A stretch of 40,616 bases of DNA from Candidatus Altimarinota bacterium (GTDB taxonomy: Bacteria > Patescibacteriota > Gracilibacteria > BD1-5 > UBA2023). How positions within the stretch are numbered: the stretch's first letter is position 1; each line of letters starts with the position of its first letter. The stretch lies in contig JAQTWX010000002.1 of NCBI GenBank assembly GCA_028689065.1, positions 90,656-131,271 on the forward strand. The letters are read 5' to 3'. The translations under genes and the position numbers were made by a program. Positions 9,639 through 20,135 of the stretch are shown one piece after another. The notes under the pieces are model-generated. The model was not told the DNA's origin and did not search any database. It saw only the letters and a list, made by a program, of their open reading frames with translations.

Positions 9639-10832
9639 ATGATTCTCACAGAACATATCACTGGAGCTTTAAATTCCATCATTGGAAATAAACTCCGATC
9701 AGCTCTGAGTATGCTCGGGATTATTATTGGAGTCTCCGCCATTATTATTCTTATGGCACTTGGACAAGGGACAACGAAAACAGTAGTGGACCGATTTAAT
9801 AGTATGGGTGCTAATCTTATTACCCTTTCCGCAGGACAATCCAATGCATCAAGAATTGGATGAGGAAGTAGTTCTAATAGTGCCCAACTCATCAACGACA
9901 CTTTTCTTGATTTTGTAAAAAATATACCCGGAGTAAAAGATGTATCTCCAAGTGTTTCTGCAAGCAGACAATTCATCTACGGAACTTATAACACCAATGT
10001 AAGTATTATAGGAGTACGAGGACTTTATCAATCACTCAAGAGTCTCACTGTAGTCGATGGAAACTTCTTTTCTGATGACGATGTATTAGAAGGAAATAAA
10101 GTTCTTGTTATCGGTCATCAAATTGCATTGGATGCATTTGGAACTGAAAGTCCTGTAGGAAAGGAGGTAAAACTCGAAAATGGAATTTATACCGTTATCG
10201 GAGTACTCGCAGATAATTCCCAAACCAATCGACGAATATTTGCCCCTATAACAACCGTTATGTCGAAAATATCTGGAGCTCATTACTATAGCTCTATAGA
10301 TATCGCTATCGATGACCCTACAAAAGTGGAATTTATGAAAACTTTTATAGAACGTGAACTTTTGCGTTTCACGGGCACTACTACTGCAAATGAACCTTTT
10401 ACTCTCAATACTCTTTCTGAAGTACTTGCATCCGTGCAACAAGTTACTGGGACACTCACTCTCTTTCTTGGAGGAGTTGCTGCCATCTCTCTCATAGTCG
10501 GAGGTATCGGGGTTATGAATATCATGCTCGTATCAGTCACCGAACGAACCAGAGAAATCGGAATCCGTAAAGCACTTGGAGCATTCAAGAGTGATATTCT
10601 CACACAATTCCTTATAGAAGCCCTTTTTATCAGTATCATCGCGGGACTCATAGGTATCGCTATCAGTTATGGGGTAGTCACGGTAGTAAATAAATACCTT
10701 TCCGCCGTTATTAGTACCAACTCCATTCTTCTCGCATTTGGTTCGGTTGTATTTATCGGAATATTTTTTGGAATCCTCCCTGCAAGCAAAGCTGCGAATC
10801 TGAAACCAATCGATGCACTCCGATATGAATAA
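9639..10832 (+). CDS. MacB-like ABC transporter permease (FtsX domain)
   Basis: A 397-residue permease with the MacB topology. One N-terminal membrane helix (SALSMLGIIIGVSAIIILMAL, about 20-40) is followed by a large extracytoplasmic MacB-type periplasmic core domain (about 45-270) and three C-terminal helices. The FtsX hallmark segment SLIVGGIGVMNIMLVSVTER leads into TREIGIRKALGA. It ends LKPIDALRYE, the usual family ending. One UGA (codon 75, at 9861) is read as Gly beside GSSS. With the ATPase and the long adaptor it forms a tripartite-like exporter. No outer-membrane channel gene is present, as expected in a lineage without a classical outer membrane. The substrate is unknown; peptides or lipoproteins are typical for the family. 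Confidence 0.93.
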
Positions 10833-10856
10833 AAAATATTTTATTGTAACAAATCC

Positions 10857-12677
10857 TTATTCTACCGTTACGCTCTTTGCAAGATTTCTCGGTTTATCAA
10901 TATCTCGACCGAGAGTATTTGCCATATGGTAGGCAAAAAGCTGAAGAATAATCACTTCTAAGAAAACTTCTGTTTCTGGAAGACTTGCCTCAAAAGTTAG
11001 ATAGTCATCATAGATATCTTTTTTCGTGTCATCACTAGTAATTATTCCAATCATTTTCCCACCTCGAGATTTTACTTCTTGAACAGAACTACAATTCTTG
11101 GAATGAAGTGGAGAACTTCCATTGATTATAATAGAAGGAAAATATTCATCGATAAGAGCGAGCGATCCATGTTTAAGTTCTCCGCTCGAATATGCTTCAG
11201 AATGTCTATATGTAAGCTCTTTGAGCTTCAGTGAACCTTCCATAGCAATCGGAAGTTCATAAGAACGTCCAAGATAAAAGAAATTCAGATATGAAGCATA
11301 TTTTTCTGCTACTTCCCGAATCTTGTCGCTCGTCTCCAAAAGTTTCTCGATACGAACAGGAATCTTTTGCATATCCTCTATAATTGAGAGAAATTTCATA
11401 TGTTCCAAATTTCATTTTCGTCCAAAAGCCAGTGCAATCACAAGAAATGTAGCAACTTGTGCAGTAAATGCCTTAGTAGAGGCAACTCCTACTTCTACTC
11501 AGGCATGAGTAAAAAGTCCCGCTTTTGCCAATCGAGCAATAGAAGATCCCGGAACATTAACAATACCGAAAGTATATCCACCACGCTCATTTACAATCTT
11601 CATAGATTCCAAAGAATCCGCGGTTTCTCCGGACTGACTTACAAATATATAAAGTGTTTTTTTATCAATGAATTGTTTTCCATATTTAAACTCAGTCGAA
11701 ACAGTCACTTCGGTAGGGATATCTGCCAAATGTTCAAGATATTGTTTCCCTAGTAATCCTGCATGATAACTGGTTCCTGAAGCGATAATATGAACTCTCT
11801 CAAATCCTTGTGTTACTACCTCGTCGAGAGTATTATTTCTAATGGTTTTTGCTTGAAAATCTATTCTTCCAGCAAATACATTACGAAGAACTTCTCCTTG
11901 TTCATAGATTTCTTTGAGCATAAAGTGTGGAAAATCCCCAAGTTCCATATGTTTCTCGGTCTCGGTAATACTTTCTTTATCACGAACCAATTCCACTCCA
12001 CAATTCACCACCTTATAATCATTATTTTCTATACAAAATAAATCACCATCCTCGAGAGTAATATATTCATCCACTAAACCAATAAGACTTCGATAATCGC
12101 TCGAAACGTACCAAGAATCCCTCCCTATTCCAATAACCAGAGGACTTCCAATTTTAGCACCAAAAAGCTTTCCAGGATTTTCTTTATCCAAGAAAACAAG
12201 AGCATATGCTCACTCAATAACAGTAGTAAGTTTTTTGAGCGTCTCAAAATCATCTCCCATAAAAAGGTGTTCAAAAAGCTTTGCAGCCACCTCTGTGTCT
12301 GTTTCTCCATAGAATTGGTATCCTTGTCATTGAAGCATTGTTCGAAGCTCGGAATAATTCTCGATAATTCCATTATGCACAACTGCAAATCGTCCATTTG
12401 CAGAAGTATGTGGATGGCAATTATTTTCCGTTACCCCTCCGTGAGTTGCCCAACGAGTATGTCCAATACCAGTAGTATACTCAGAGAGACTCGAAAGATT
12501 TATCTTATTTTTAAGTTCCATCACCTTTCCTATCGCTTTATTTATATATAAATCGCGATTTTTACTTATCATACAGATTCCCGCACTATCATATCCACGG
12601 TATTCCAATCGAGAAAGTCCTTTAAGAAGAATCGGAGCTGCGTCTTTTCAACCAGTAAAACCAAAAATTCCACACAT
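10857..12677 (-). CDS. glmS: Glucosamine-6-phosphate synthase
   Basis: Makes glucosamine-6-phosphate from fructose-6-phosphate and glutamine, the first step toward UDP-GlcNAc for peptidoglycan. It has 606 residues, normal length for the family. The N-terminal glutaminase domain starts MCGIFGF with catalytic Cys2. It contains EYRGYDSAGI, HTRWATHG and HNGIIENYSELR, then two SIS domains (FVSQSGETADS, SRGGKMIGI) and the typical end AKSVTVE. UGA codons read as Gly are at codons 10 and 117, in VIEGAYALVF, in AGVEVGVASTKAF and in RKGNLEHM; the last three fall at conserved glycines. The standard code would break the gene into at least four pieces. It has its own TTGTCA-N16-TATACT promoter and converges with the permease gene only 24 bases away. 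Confidence 0.96.
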
Positions 12678-12711
12678 AGTAAAAGTTGATAATGAGGTAG
12701 ATTTGCGAAAA

Positions 12712-12739
12712 AGTATATGAATACCTTAAAAAATGACAA
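12712..12739 (-). promoter_or_regulatory. Promoter of glmS
   Basis: Minus strand: TTGTCA (12739-12734), a 16-base spacer and TATACT (12717-12712), 35 bases before the start codon. I see no glmS-type ribozyme in the 77-base gap. Confidence 0.7.
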
Positions 12740-12754
12740 ATTTCTTTTATGGTT

Positions 12755-14362
12755 CTATTTCGGATAGTTTTCGATAATTTTCTCTGCGACGATGAGTCCA
12801 TCAATCGCTGATGAGGTGATTCCTCCAGCATATCCAGCACCTTCCCCACTTGGATAAATTCCAACAACATTTGATTGCAGAGTTTCTTTGTCCCGAGTAA
12901 TCCGAAGTACTGCTGAACTTCGTGCCTCGATGGCGGTCAATATCGCATCGTTTGAGGCAAATCATTTTATTTTTTTATCAAGTTCAGGAATTGCTTTCCG
13001 AAGAGCTTTGGCGATAAAATCCGGGAGACACTCGTCGAGTGAAGTCATAGTAATTCCAGGAAGATAGGTGGAATCTAGTTTACTGATTCCTTTGGACGGT
13101 ACTTTCCGAAGGAAATCCCCGACCAGCTGAGCTGGTGCGTGGTAATTACTCCCACCAAGCTTGAATGCTTTTTCTTCCCATTTCCGCTGAAACTCTATTC
13201 CTGCGAGTGGATGAGTCGATCCGAAATCCTCGGGAGTCACTCCGACAAGTAGTGCACTATTAGAGATTCCACTATCTTGTAGATATTCACTCATCCCATT
13301 AATGCAGAGCCTTCCATCCTCACTCGAAGCTGCCACAACGTGCCCACCAGGACACATACAGAATGAATATACACTCCTTTCGGCTTCAGAATGTGTCACA
13401 AGTTTATAACTCGCTGTTCCAAGCTTCGGATCTACACAAGCATCTCCGAATTGCGAGCGGTTTATCATGTTTGCATCGTGCTCGATTCGGACTCCCATGG
13501 CAAACGCCTTCTGGGTCATCTCCAATCCCTTGTTGTATATCATCTCGTAGGTATCACGAGCCGAGTGTCCGACTGCGAGGACGAGCGTGTCGGCTTCAAT
13601 ACGCTCGTTTCAGTTTACTCTGATGGCAACGAGTGTATCATCGACGATTTCCAGGTCGGTCAAACACGTCTCAAATCGGACTTCCGCCCCAAGCGAGATT
13701 ATCTTCTCTCGGAGTTTCTTTACGAGAACCCGGAGTTTATCAGTCCCGACATGGGCTTTTGCGGTATAGAGGATCTCTGATGGCGCTCCCGCTTCTACAA
13801 GTTCCTCGAAAACATATTTCGAACGAGGATCGTTTATCATGGTATAGAGCTTCCCGTCCGAGAAGGTCCCAGCTCCACCTTCTCCGAATTGGATATTGGA
13901 ACTCGTATCAAGTTTCCCGGTTTTCATAAATGTTTCCACATCCCGGATACGATTCTCCACATCACGTCCTCGCTCAATAATAATCGGTTTCAGTCAAGCT
14001 TTCGCAAGAGCCAATCCTGCAAAGAGTCCCGCTGGTCCGGTTCCGACCACGACCGGTCTTTTTCTCCCGAAATCTTCCGGGACTTGTTGAATATTGTAAA
14101 CGTACTCCTCCACCCATTTCGCACGATGCTTGACCGGATTCGGCTTAAATATATTCACATTCTTATCCTTCAAATCCACGTCCACGCTATAGATAAAGAG
14201 GATATTCTGCTTATCTCGTGAATCGATGGATTTTTTTACAATCTTGTACGACAAAATCCCCTCTTTTGGTATAGAGAGGATTTTCACTATCTTGTCAGCA
14301 AGTACGGATTCGTCATCCGCAAGCGTGAGTTTGATTTCTTCGAGACGGAGATATTGGGACAT
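12755..14362 (-). CDS. FAD-dependent dehydrogenase (COG2509-type)
   Basis: A 535-residue flavoprotein of the uncharacterised NAD(FAD)-utilising dehydrogenase group. An N-terminal domain of about 100 residues (LRLEEIKLTLADDE...) precedes the dinucleotide-binding GTGPAGLFAG at 107-116 and IIIERG. Other group markers are FGEGGAGTFSDGKLYT, MCPGGHVVAAS and the C-terminal flavin segment GIYPSGEGAGYAGGITSSA. UGA codons read as Gly include codon 123 (LAKAGLKP, the conserved Gly after the Rossmann helix), one in RVNGNERIEA, and one in KIKGFASNDA. It lies 15 bases downstream of pheT, so the two are probably co-transcribed. The physiological substrate of the family is not known to me. Confidence 0.88.
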
Positions 14363-14377
14363 TTTTCTATAAAAAAA

Positions 14378-16819
14378 TTATTTTCTCAAGTTCATTCCTT
14401 CTCCTTCCAATTTCTTGATAATGTTTTCCTGAATAATAAGTGCTTCTTCGTCGGTGATGGTTTTCGTAAGATCCTGGATAAGGAACGAGAACGAGATGGA
14501 TTTCTTCCCTTCTCCGATTTTCTGAGCATCTCGGAATTCGTCCACCACCGAAAAGCTTGAGAGCAATGGACTTACACTGGCAATCTTCGCGATGACCGTG
14601 CTCACAGGAATTGTCTCGGAAAATACGAAATTGAGCTCACGGGTGATTCCTGGGAATTTTCCGATTTCAGCAAACGCATGGCTGGTGGTTGTAAAATAAT
14701 GCGAGAGTTTTTGGTAATCCACTTCGAAGAGGAGAATATCCGCATTTGCAAGCCCGAAAGACTCGGCAACACCCGGGTGAAGTGATCCGAAGCTTATAAT
14801 CATTTTTCCATCAATCATATATCGTCCAGATTTATTTGGATGAAGCGAAGTGATATTTTCAGTTCATTGTTCTATTGTAAAGTTTTTTCCTGGAAGGATA
14901 GCCCGAAGAAATCCGTCGAGAACGGTTCGGAGAGCCTTGATATCCTGTCCGGCCAATACTCCAGCAAGCGCTTTATTTTCGATAAATTCATTCTCCCCAA
15001 GACGTTCAAAAACTTTTCCGATTTCGAAAAAGGCAAAATCCTTTTGTTGCTTCAGATTTTCAGCAGCCGCTTCCAAAAGATTCGGAACCATAGAACGCCG
15101 CATCATCGTGTATTCCACATTGAATGCATTCTGAATATGCACAGCATTACTGTCATCCGCATATCCGACGAGCGCATCTTTGTTTTGGTTGGAGAAAGAA
15201 TAATTGTACGTTTCGAAAAATCTCTCTGCGGAAAAATACGCATTGATACTATTTCGAAGTTCGATGGATTTATTCTTTTCAGCGATAGAAAACGGTCCGG
15301 TAATCGGAGTATTCGGAACTTGCTCGTACCCGTTAATTCGTCCGATTTCCTCGACGAGATCTTCTTTAATGGAGATATCCTTTGTGGCTCTCCAAGACGG
15401 AACCCTTACAGAGAAAGCATCACCAGAAAAAGTCGTTTCAAATCCGAGTCGTGCAAGAATCTCTTCTGTTCGTTCTTTCGAAATCTTGAGTCCAAGTTTT
15501 TTCTCGACGAAGGCAAGATCGGTGTGAATAGCAATATCCCGAACTTTCGCAGTATTGAGATAGGAAAAAGCCCCAGTGCACGTTCCGTTCTTTCCGAGGA
15601 ATGTAAGTACATCGAATATCCGTGGAAGCGCTCGGCTTGCAAGTGTCGGATCGAGGGATTTCTCATAACGCATCGATGCGTCGGTTCGTATTGCGAGTCG
15701 CTGGGAAGTGAGACGGATGGAAACCGGGTCGAAACACGCAGATTCGAAATAGACGTTTTTTGTCGTTTCGCTCACGGCTGAGCTCATTCCTCCGATAACT
15801 CCCGCAATGGCGAGAACTTTCTCGGAATCGACAATGACGATATCCTTGCTTGAAAGCGTATATTCTTTGGAATCAAGAGCGATAACGGTCTCATCATCGT
15901 ATGCCTGACGAACCGTCACATCTCCGATGACTTTATCCGCATCGAAAGCGTGCATCGGCTGCCCAAGTTCGGTCATGATAAAGTTCGTGATATCCACGAG
16001 ATCGTATTTCGGAGCGATTCCCGCTTTTCGAAGCATCTGTTCGATTCCAAGCGGAGAAATCCCGGACCCTATATCTTTAATGGAAATAAGCTCGTATGAG
16101 AGCACATTCGGAGACTCGATCTGAACGGAAAGTTTTCCGGAAATAGCCGGAAGCTTCCCAGTATATGGGACAAATGGAAGTGAAAATATCGCACCAAATT
16201 CACGAGCATTTCCCTCAACACTGAACAAATCTGGACGATTTGTAATGAATTTATTGTCGATTTCAAAAACGGTATCCTTCAAAGAAAAAGAATAATTTGC
16301 CGTTCCATTCCCCGGAACAGTTACCTCGAGAGTATAAAAAGGGGTTCCGAGTTTGGACTGTAAAAGTTCTTCGGGAAAATACCTTTCAAGCTGCATGATT
16401 CCAGGAGCTCGCTCCTCTTGGAGCCCGAGTTCATCCTCACTGCAGATCATCCCTTCGCTCACCTCTCCGCGAATCTTGGAGGATTTGATTTCGAAGTCTT
16501 GTTCCGCTCCGAGTTTCGCACCAACAAGTGCTACTGCGACGTATTTCGCAGTTCGTACATTTTCCGCTCCGCAGACGATGTTTCGGGACCCCACTGGACC
16601 ACAATCGAGCTCTACGAGATTGAGGTGATCAGAATCCGGGTGCGGTCGAGTCGAAACCACTTTCGCGATCACGACTTTATCTTCGAGCCCTATTTTTTCG
16701 ATTCCGTCGATTTCGGCAGTATGAATAGAATAAAGGTGTCCAAGATCTTTCGCTCCTTTTGATGCAAGAAGTGCAGAAATATCAGTATACTCGGATATCC
16801 AAGAGAGAGGAATTTTCAT
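14378..16819 (-). CDS. pheT: Phenylalanyl-tRNA synthetase beta subunit
   Basis: An 813-residue beta chain of the heterotetrameric PheRS. The N-terminal tRNA-binding domain (about 40-150) carries VVIAKVVSTRPHPDSDHLNL. The B3/B4 editing domain and B5 domain follow, with GISPLGIEQMLRKAGI, YDLVDITNFIMTELGQPMHAFD and later DLVEEIGRINGYEQVP, and then the catalytic-like core. The FDX-ACB anticodon-binding domain closes the protein (PGITRELNFVFSETIPVS). A single UGA at 14864-14866 (codon 652) is read as Gly between IEQ and NENIT and joins what would otherwise be two ORFs. pheS is not adjacent in this window, which is uncommon. A promoter lies at 16865-16892 inside the terminator of the upstream surface-protein gene. 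Confidence 0.96.
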
Positions 16820-16843
16820 AATGGGAAATGAAGTTAAAATAAC

Positions 16844-16888
16844 AAAAAACAGTATTTTCCGAGGATTATATGAAAGATACTGTTTTTT
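16844..16888 (-). terminator. Terminator of the SLH/PKD gene, with the pheT -10 in its loop
   Basis: On the minus strand, AAAAAACAGTAT pairs with ATACTGTTTTTT (12 bp) and a U-rich run follows. The loop contains TATAATCC, the -10 of the next gene, pheT. Confidence 0.75.
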
Positions 16889-16892
16889 TCAA
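16865..16892 (-). promoter_or_regulatory. Promoter of pheT
   Basis: Minus strand: TTGAAA (16892-16887), a 16-base spacer and TATAAT (16870-16865), followed by CCTCGG. The start codon is 46 bases downstream. The promoter lies within the terminator of the gene before it. Confidence 0.75.
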
Positions 16893-16908
16893 ACAAGAAT
16901 AGAAAAAA

Positions 16909-18675
16909 CTATGGCACTGCGAATATAGCTCCTCGAGAATAAAGCGTGGTTTTGTCAGGCGAAGTGATAGAAGGAAATACGATATCACAGCCTCTTATCT
17001 GTGCAGTGAATTCTCCAGAATATTCACATGGACAAGTTAAGCATTGTACATTTCACTGTATCATCCCTGATGTTTTTACTTTATTTTCCAAACAAAGATT
17101 ATTAAAAACATTTGATTTCGGTTCCTTATATTCGCTTACAATAGGACATCCTTTATTGGAAGCCGGACCAAATACATCTGGACAAACATCAAGGACATTT
17201 CCTTTTGTATCATAATCCAGTACTCCATCTTTATCCTTATCAAGGTTTGGAGAGATAATAACAGTAAGTTGAGCAGAAGCTACATTTCCTAATCCATCAC
17301 GAACAATAAAAGGCACAGAATATACCCCCTCGTTCATAAACGTATGTACTGGATCTTTTAGAGTAGAATTTCCTCCATCAGAAAAATCCCAATAATAAGA
17401 ATATCTTCCATCTCATCCAGTAGTAGTCGAGAAAAAAGACATAGGAATACCGACTGTTCCATGAAGTGTCGTGATGGAAGTTAATAATGTATTATTAGTA
17501 TTGTTAGTATTAGTATTGTTAGTATTAGTATTGTTAGTATTAGTATTGTTAGTATTAGTATTGTTAGTATTAGTATTGTTAGTATTAGTATTGTTAGTAT
17601 TAGTATTGTTAGTAACAATACTTGGTCATATCTGTGTGGAAATCCCATCATTATTTCCAATAGAAACCTGTTGATACGCAGTAGAACTTTTCCCGGTTGC
17701 ATCAGAAACAACAAGTTTCACAAGCCATGAACCAGTTGATGTAAAGTTAAAGTCATCTAAACAACTTCCTGTTGCAACTATTTGTTCATTAGTATTCATA
17801 TTGATAAATGTCCAATCATAAACAAGTGACGAATTAAGATTTCCCGTTGCATATCATCCGAAATCATATGTCATTGTAGTATTATCTGAAAATGTTGTAA
17901 CAGTCTGGGGCTCGGAACAATTTTGTTTACTTTGGTCGAATATCTTAATCATAGAAGCAAAGTCTACTGGAACCACTGCGGTTTTTACTTGACACATATT
18001 AATGGAAAAAATCTTCGAAGCCATTACAACAAATTCCTTTCTCATAATATATTCATCGGGGAATATATTTCCGTCTTTATCAGTAGAAATAAGTCCTACT
18101 TCTACAGCCTTTTGTGCATATCCATACCAATAGGTATTCACATCTTGTAAGATTACGTTTTTTGCATAAAAACCATTATTCTTAGTCTCATCCCAGAGTC
18201 CTGCTTGACGCAAAAGAACAGCAGCAGCTTCTATTCTTGTAACATTATTCACTGGACAAAATGGTACCTCAGAAAAAGTTTCTTGGTTCTGGCACTGAGT
18301 TTTCCCTGTTTCATCAAGCGTATATCATCGAATAATTTCTTGTTCTTTTGCATAAGAAATACAATAAAAATATTGATTGCTTTTGAAGACATCAATAAAT
18401 GGATTAGTATTGTAATGTATAATATCTATTATGCTTGGCGTAATACATTTTTGACAACTTACTCCAACAACAGTTCCTACAAATTCATCTCGAGGAAGAA
18501 GTCCATCAGGATGAAACAGATGATCGGAAGTATCAGCAATCACTCCTGCATTATATATTTGACTAAGATCAGAATAATACGAGGCTCCAGCAGGAACATC
18601 AGTAAAAGGAAGTTCTGCTGCAAACGAAGAAGTAGGAAAAATAAGTAATAATAGAAGAAGTTTTTTTTGAAACAT
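16909..18675 (-). CDS. Secreted SLH- and PKD-domain surface protein
   Basis: A 588-residue exported protein. The signal peptide MFQKKLLLLLLIFPTSSFAA leads into an SLH-like repeat (FTDVPAGASYYSDLSQIYNAGVI, then DGLLPRDEFV). A second SLH-like unit has TRIEAAAVLLRQAG, VNTYWYGYAQKAVEVGLI and MRKEFVVMAS. Two PKD-like Ig folds (YDWTF..., then YYWDFSDGG...FMNEGVYSV) flank an Asn/Thr minisatellite linker. A TSP3-like calcium-loop stretch (DKDKDGVLD to CPDVFG) and a Cys-rich end (CLTCPC) follow. Five UGA codons are read as Gly, for example DFGG and TTGGDGRY. Upstream in-frame codons reach 18741, but the Met at 18675 begins the signal peptide. It is probably a cell-surface or S-layer-attached adhesin or architecture protein. 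Confidence 0.85.
17492..17613 (-). repeat. 15-bp tandem repeat encoding Asn-Thr linker
   Basis: About eight copies of a 15-bp unit (plus strand GTTAGTATTAGTATT) stand head to tail and encode repeated NTNNT in the linker between the PKD-like domains of the surface protein. Copies are nearly identical at the DNA level, so copy number is likely to vary between strains without shifting the frame. Confidence 0.95.
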
Positions 18676-18748
18676 ACAGAAATAAATATAGGAAGATTGA
18701 GAAGTTTTCGGAATTATAACACAAAAACAAATAAGAAACAAACGAAAA

Positions 18749-19630
18749 CTATAAATCCAACACTCGTATCTTCCAATTTCCTTCTGGAAGACTATCTCCG
18801 AGTATCCATTGATTTAATTGTCTTACCATAGCATAATCATGTTTTTTCTCCTGACACCATGTCTTTATATCAGGTATATTAAAAACTTCTACAACCCTTG
18901 TTTTTGGCTCTACAAAAAAATCACCCAAATCATTCGCATTAAATATCTTATATCTATTTTCCATAAGATATTTAATGGCAAGAATCCGAAAAACATACCG
19001 GGTAGTTTCTTCGTTCATATAGAGATCATAATAGGAGGTAACACCTTGATCATCCATAGCACGACGAAGTCCATTTTCTCATCGATTATAAGCAGCAGCT
19101 ACAAGTGTCCAATTATGAAAATCATCATAGAGTTTCTGGAAATATTTAATTGCTGCATCGGTTTCTAGCTCGAAATTATATCGTTCATCTACACTGTCTG
19201 TTACCTGAAGTCCATACTGTTTTGCAGTACCTGGAATAAATTGCCAGATACCTCAAGCTCAGGCACTACTCAAAGATTCATTACGGAGACCACTTTCTGC
19301 AATAGCAAGATACTTAAAATCATCTGGAATTCCCGCTGCTTTTAATTTCTTTTCTATATAAGGTATATAAAGAGGATCTCTCTTATGATACAGAACAAAT
19401 TGATACAAATTATATCGTGTTACAGAAAGTTCTCGTTCAAATTTCTCCAAATTATAATAATATTTTCCCTCAAAAGGAACATTTTCTCCTGCAAAATTCA
19501 CTTTCGAATAATCAATAATCTTTGAGATATCCACAGAACCTTGTCATTTCTCACCTACGAGAAAAAATATTCCGATACTTATCAAAAGGAAAATTATAGA
19601 GATTATAAGAACAATTCGACTTTTATTCAT
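18749..19630 (-). CDS. Membrane-anchored lytic transglycosylase (SLT domain)
   Basis: A 293-residue peptidoglycan lytic transglycosylase with an N-terminal signal anchor (about 5-25, VLIISIIFLLISIGIFFLV). The SLT fold is clear: YIPYIEKKLKAAGIPDDFKYLAIAESGL with catalytic Glu112, SSAGAGGIWQFIPGTAKQYGL, then AAIKYFQKLYDDF and TLVAAAYNRGENGL. UGA supplies two glycines of SSAGAGG and the Gly of AYNRG, all invariant in the family, so the gene is strong evidence for UGA = Gly. Another UGA is codon 29. It follows tsaE by 28 bases on the same strand. The C-terminal 60 residues (NIPDIKTWCQEKKHDYAMVRQLNQWILG) match the end of this transglycosylase type. Likely role: cutting the wall for pilus insertion or growth. 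Confidence 0.92.
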
Positions 19631-19658
19631 ATATACAAATGGGGATTATTTTAATATA

Positions 19659-20075
19659 TTAAGAAATAACATATATCCTCCTCTCATCTTCCTTTTCTGT
19701 TTTTAATATTTCAACATCTATCGTTGGATTAAATCTTCCATGAAGAATTTCTGGCCATTCGATAAGACAAATATTTTCTGGATTATCAAGAATTTCTTCT
19801 CATCCTATATTTACAAAATCATCATAAGATTCCAAACGATAGAGATCAAAGTGATATATATTCTCTCCATATTTATTATAATACGTATATGTTGGACTCT
19901 TTACTGATGTTTGTACACCGAGAATAGATGATATAATATGTTTGGAAATAGTTGTCTTCCCTGCTCCGAGATCCCCTCGAAGAAATACCCTATCTCCTTT
20001 TATTGGACAGATAGGAATTCAATAAAAATTTTTTTTTGTGAGAGTGTATTGAATTTTTTTTTGCATAATTTGCAT
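19659..20075 (-). CDS. tsaE: tRNA threonylcarbamoyladenosine biosynthesis ATPase TsaE
   Basis: A 138-residue P-loop protein that helps TsaB/TsaD form the t6A base next to the anticodon of ANN-decoding tRNAs. The Walker A segment is FLRGDLGAGKTT, followed by the family motifs SPTYTYYNKY, YHFDLYRLES, ICLIEWPEIL. Two UGA codons are read as Gly, in NFYGIPI and in NIGGEEIL; the second is the conserved Gly of the DF..IG.EE.L motif. Because of these UGAs no long standard-code ORF exists here. A second Met three codons later (20066) is an alternative start. It is divergent from the pilus genes and upstream of the lytic transglycosylase. Confidence 0.93.
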
Positions 20076-20098
20076 TATAATAATTATTATGATAATAT
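20070..20098 (+). promoter_or_regulatory. Possible promoter of the pilus gene cluster
   Basis: TTGCAT (20070-20075), a 17-base spacer and TAATAT (20093-20098), 38 bases before the PilN-like gene. The region is very AT-rich, so chance matches are likely; TATAAT at 20076 is a competing -10 without a good -35. Confidence 0.35.
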
Positions 20099-20135
20099 CA
20101 ATCCGTTATGTTTATTATTTCATATAACTTTTCTT

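Noticed and set aside
12678-12754. glmS ribozyme upstream of glmS.
   Set aside because: The 77-base gap is too short for the glmS ribozyme (over 140 nt) and is occupied by a normal promoter.
17492-17613. CRISPR-like array.
   Set aside because: Repeats are 15 bp, contiguous, without spacers and in frame within a gene.
17471-17674. Plus-strand ORF with a LVLLVLV repeat.
   Set aside because: It is the antisense of the NTNNT minisatellite inside the SLH/PKD surface-protein gene; the repeat makes both strands look open.
19938-20135. Upstream extension of the PilN-like ORF.
   Set aside because: It lies on top of divergent tsaE; the ATG at 20136 begins a normal bitopic protein.
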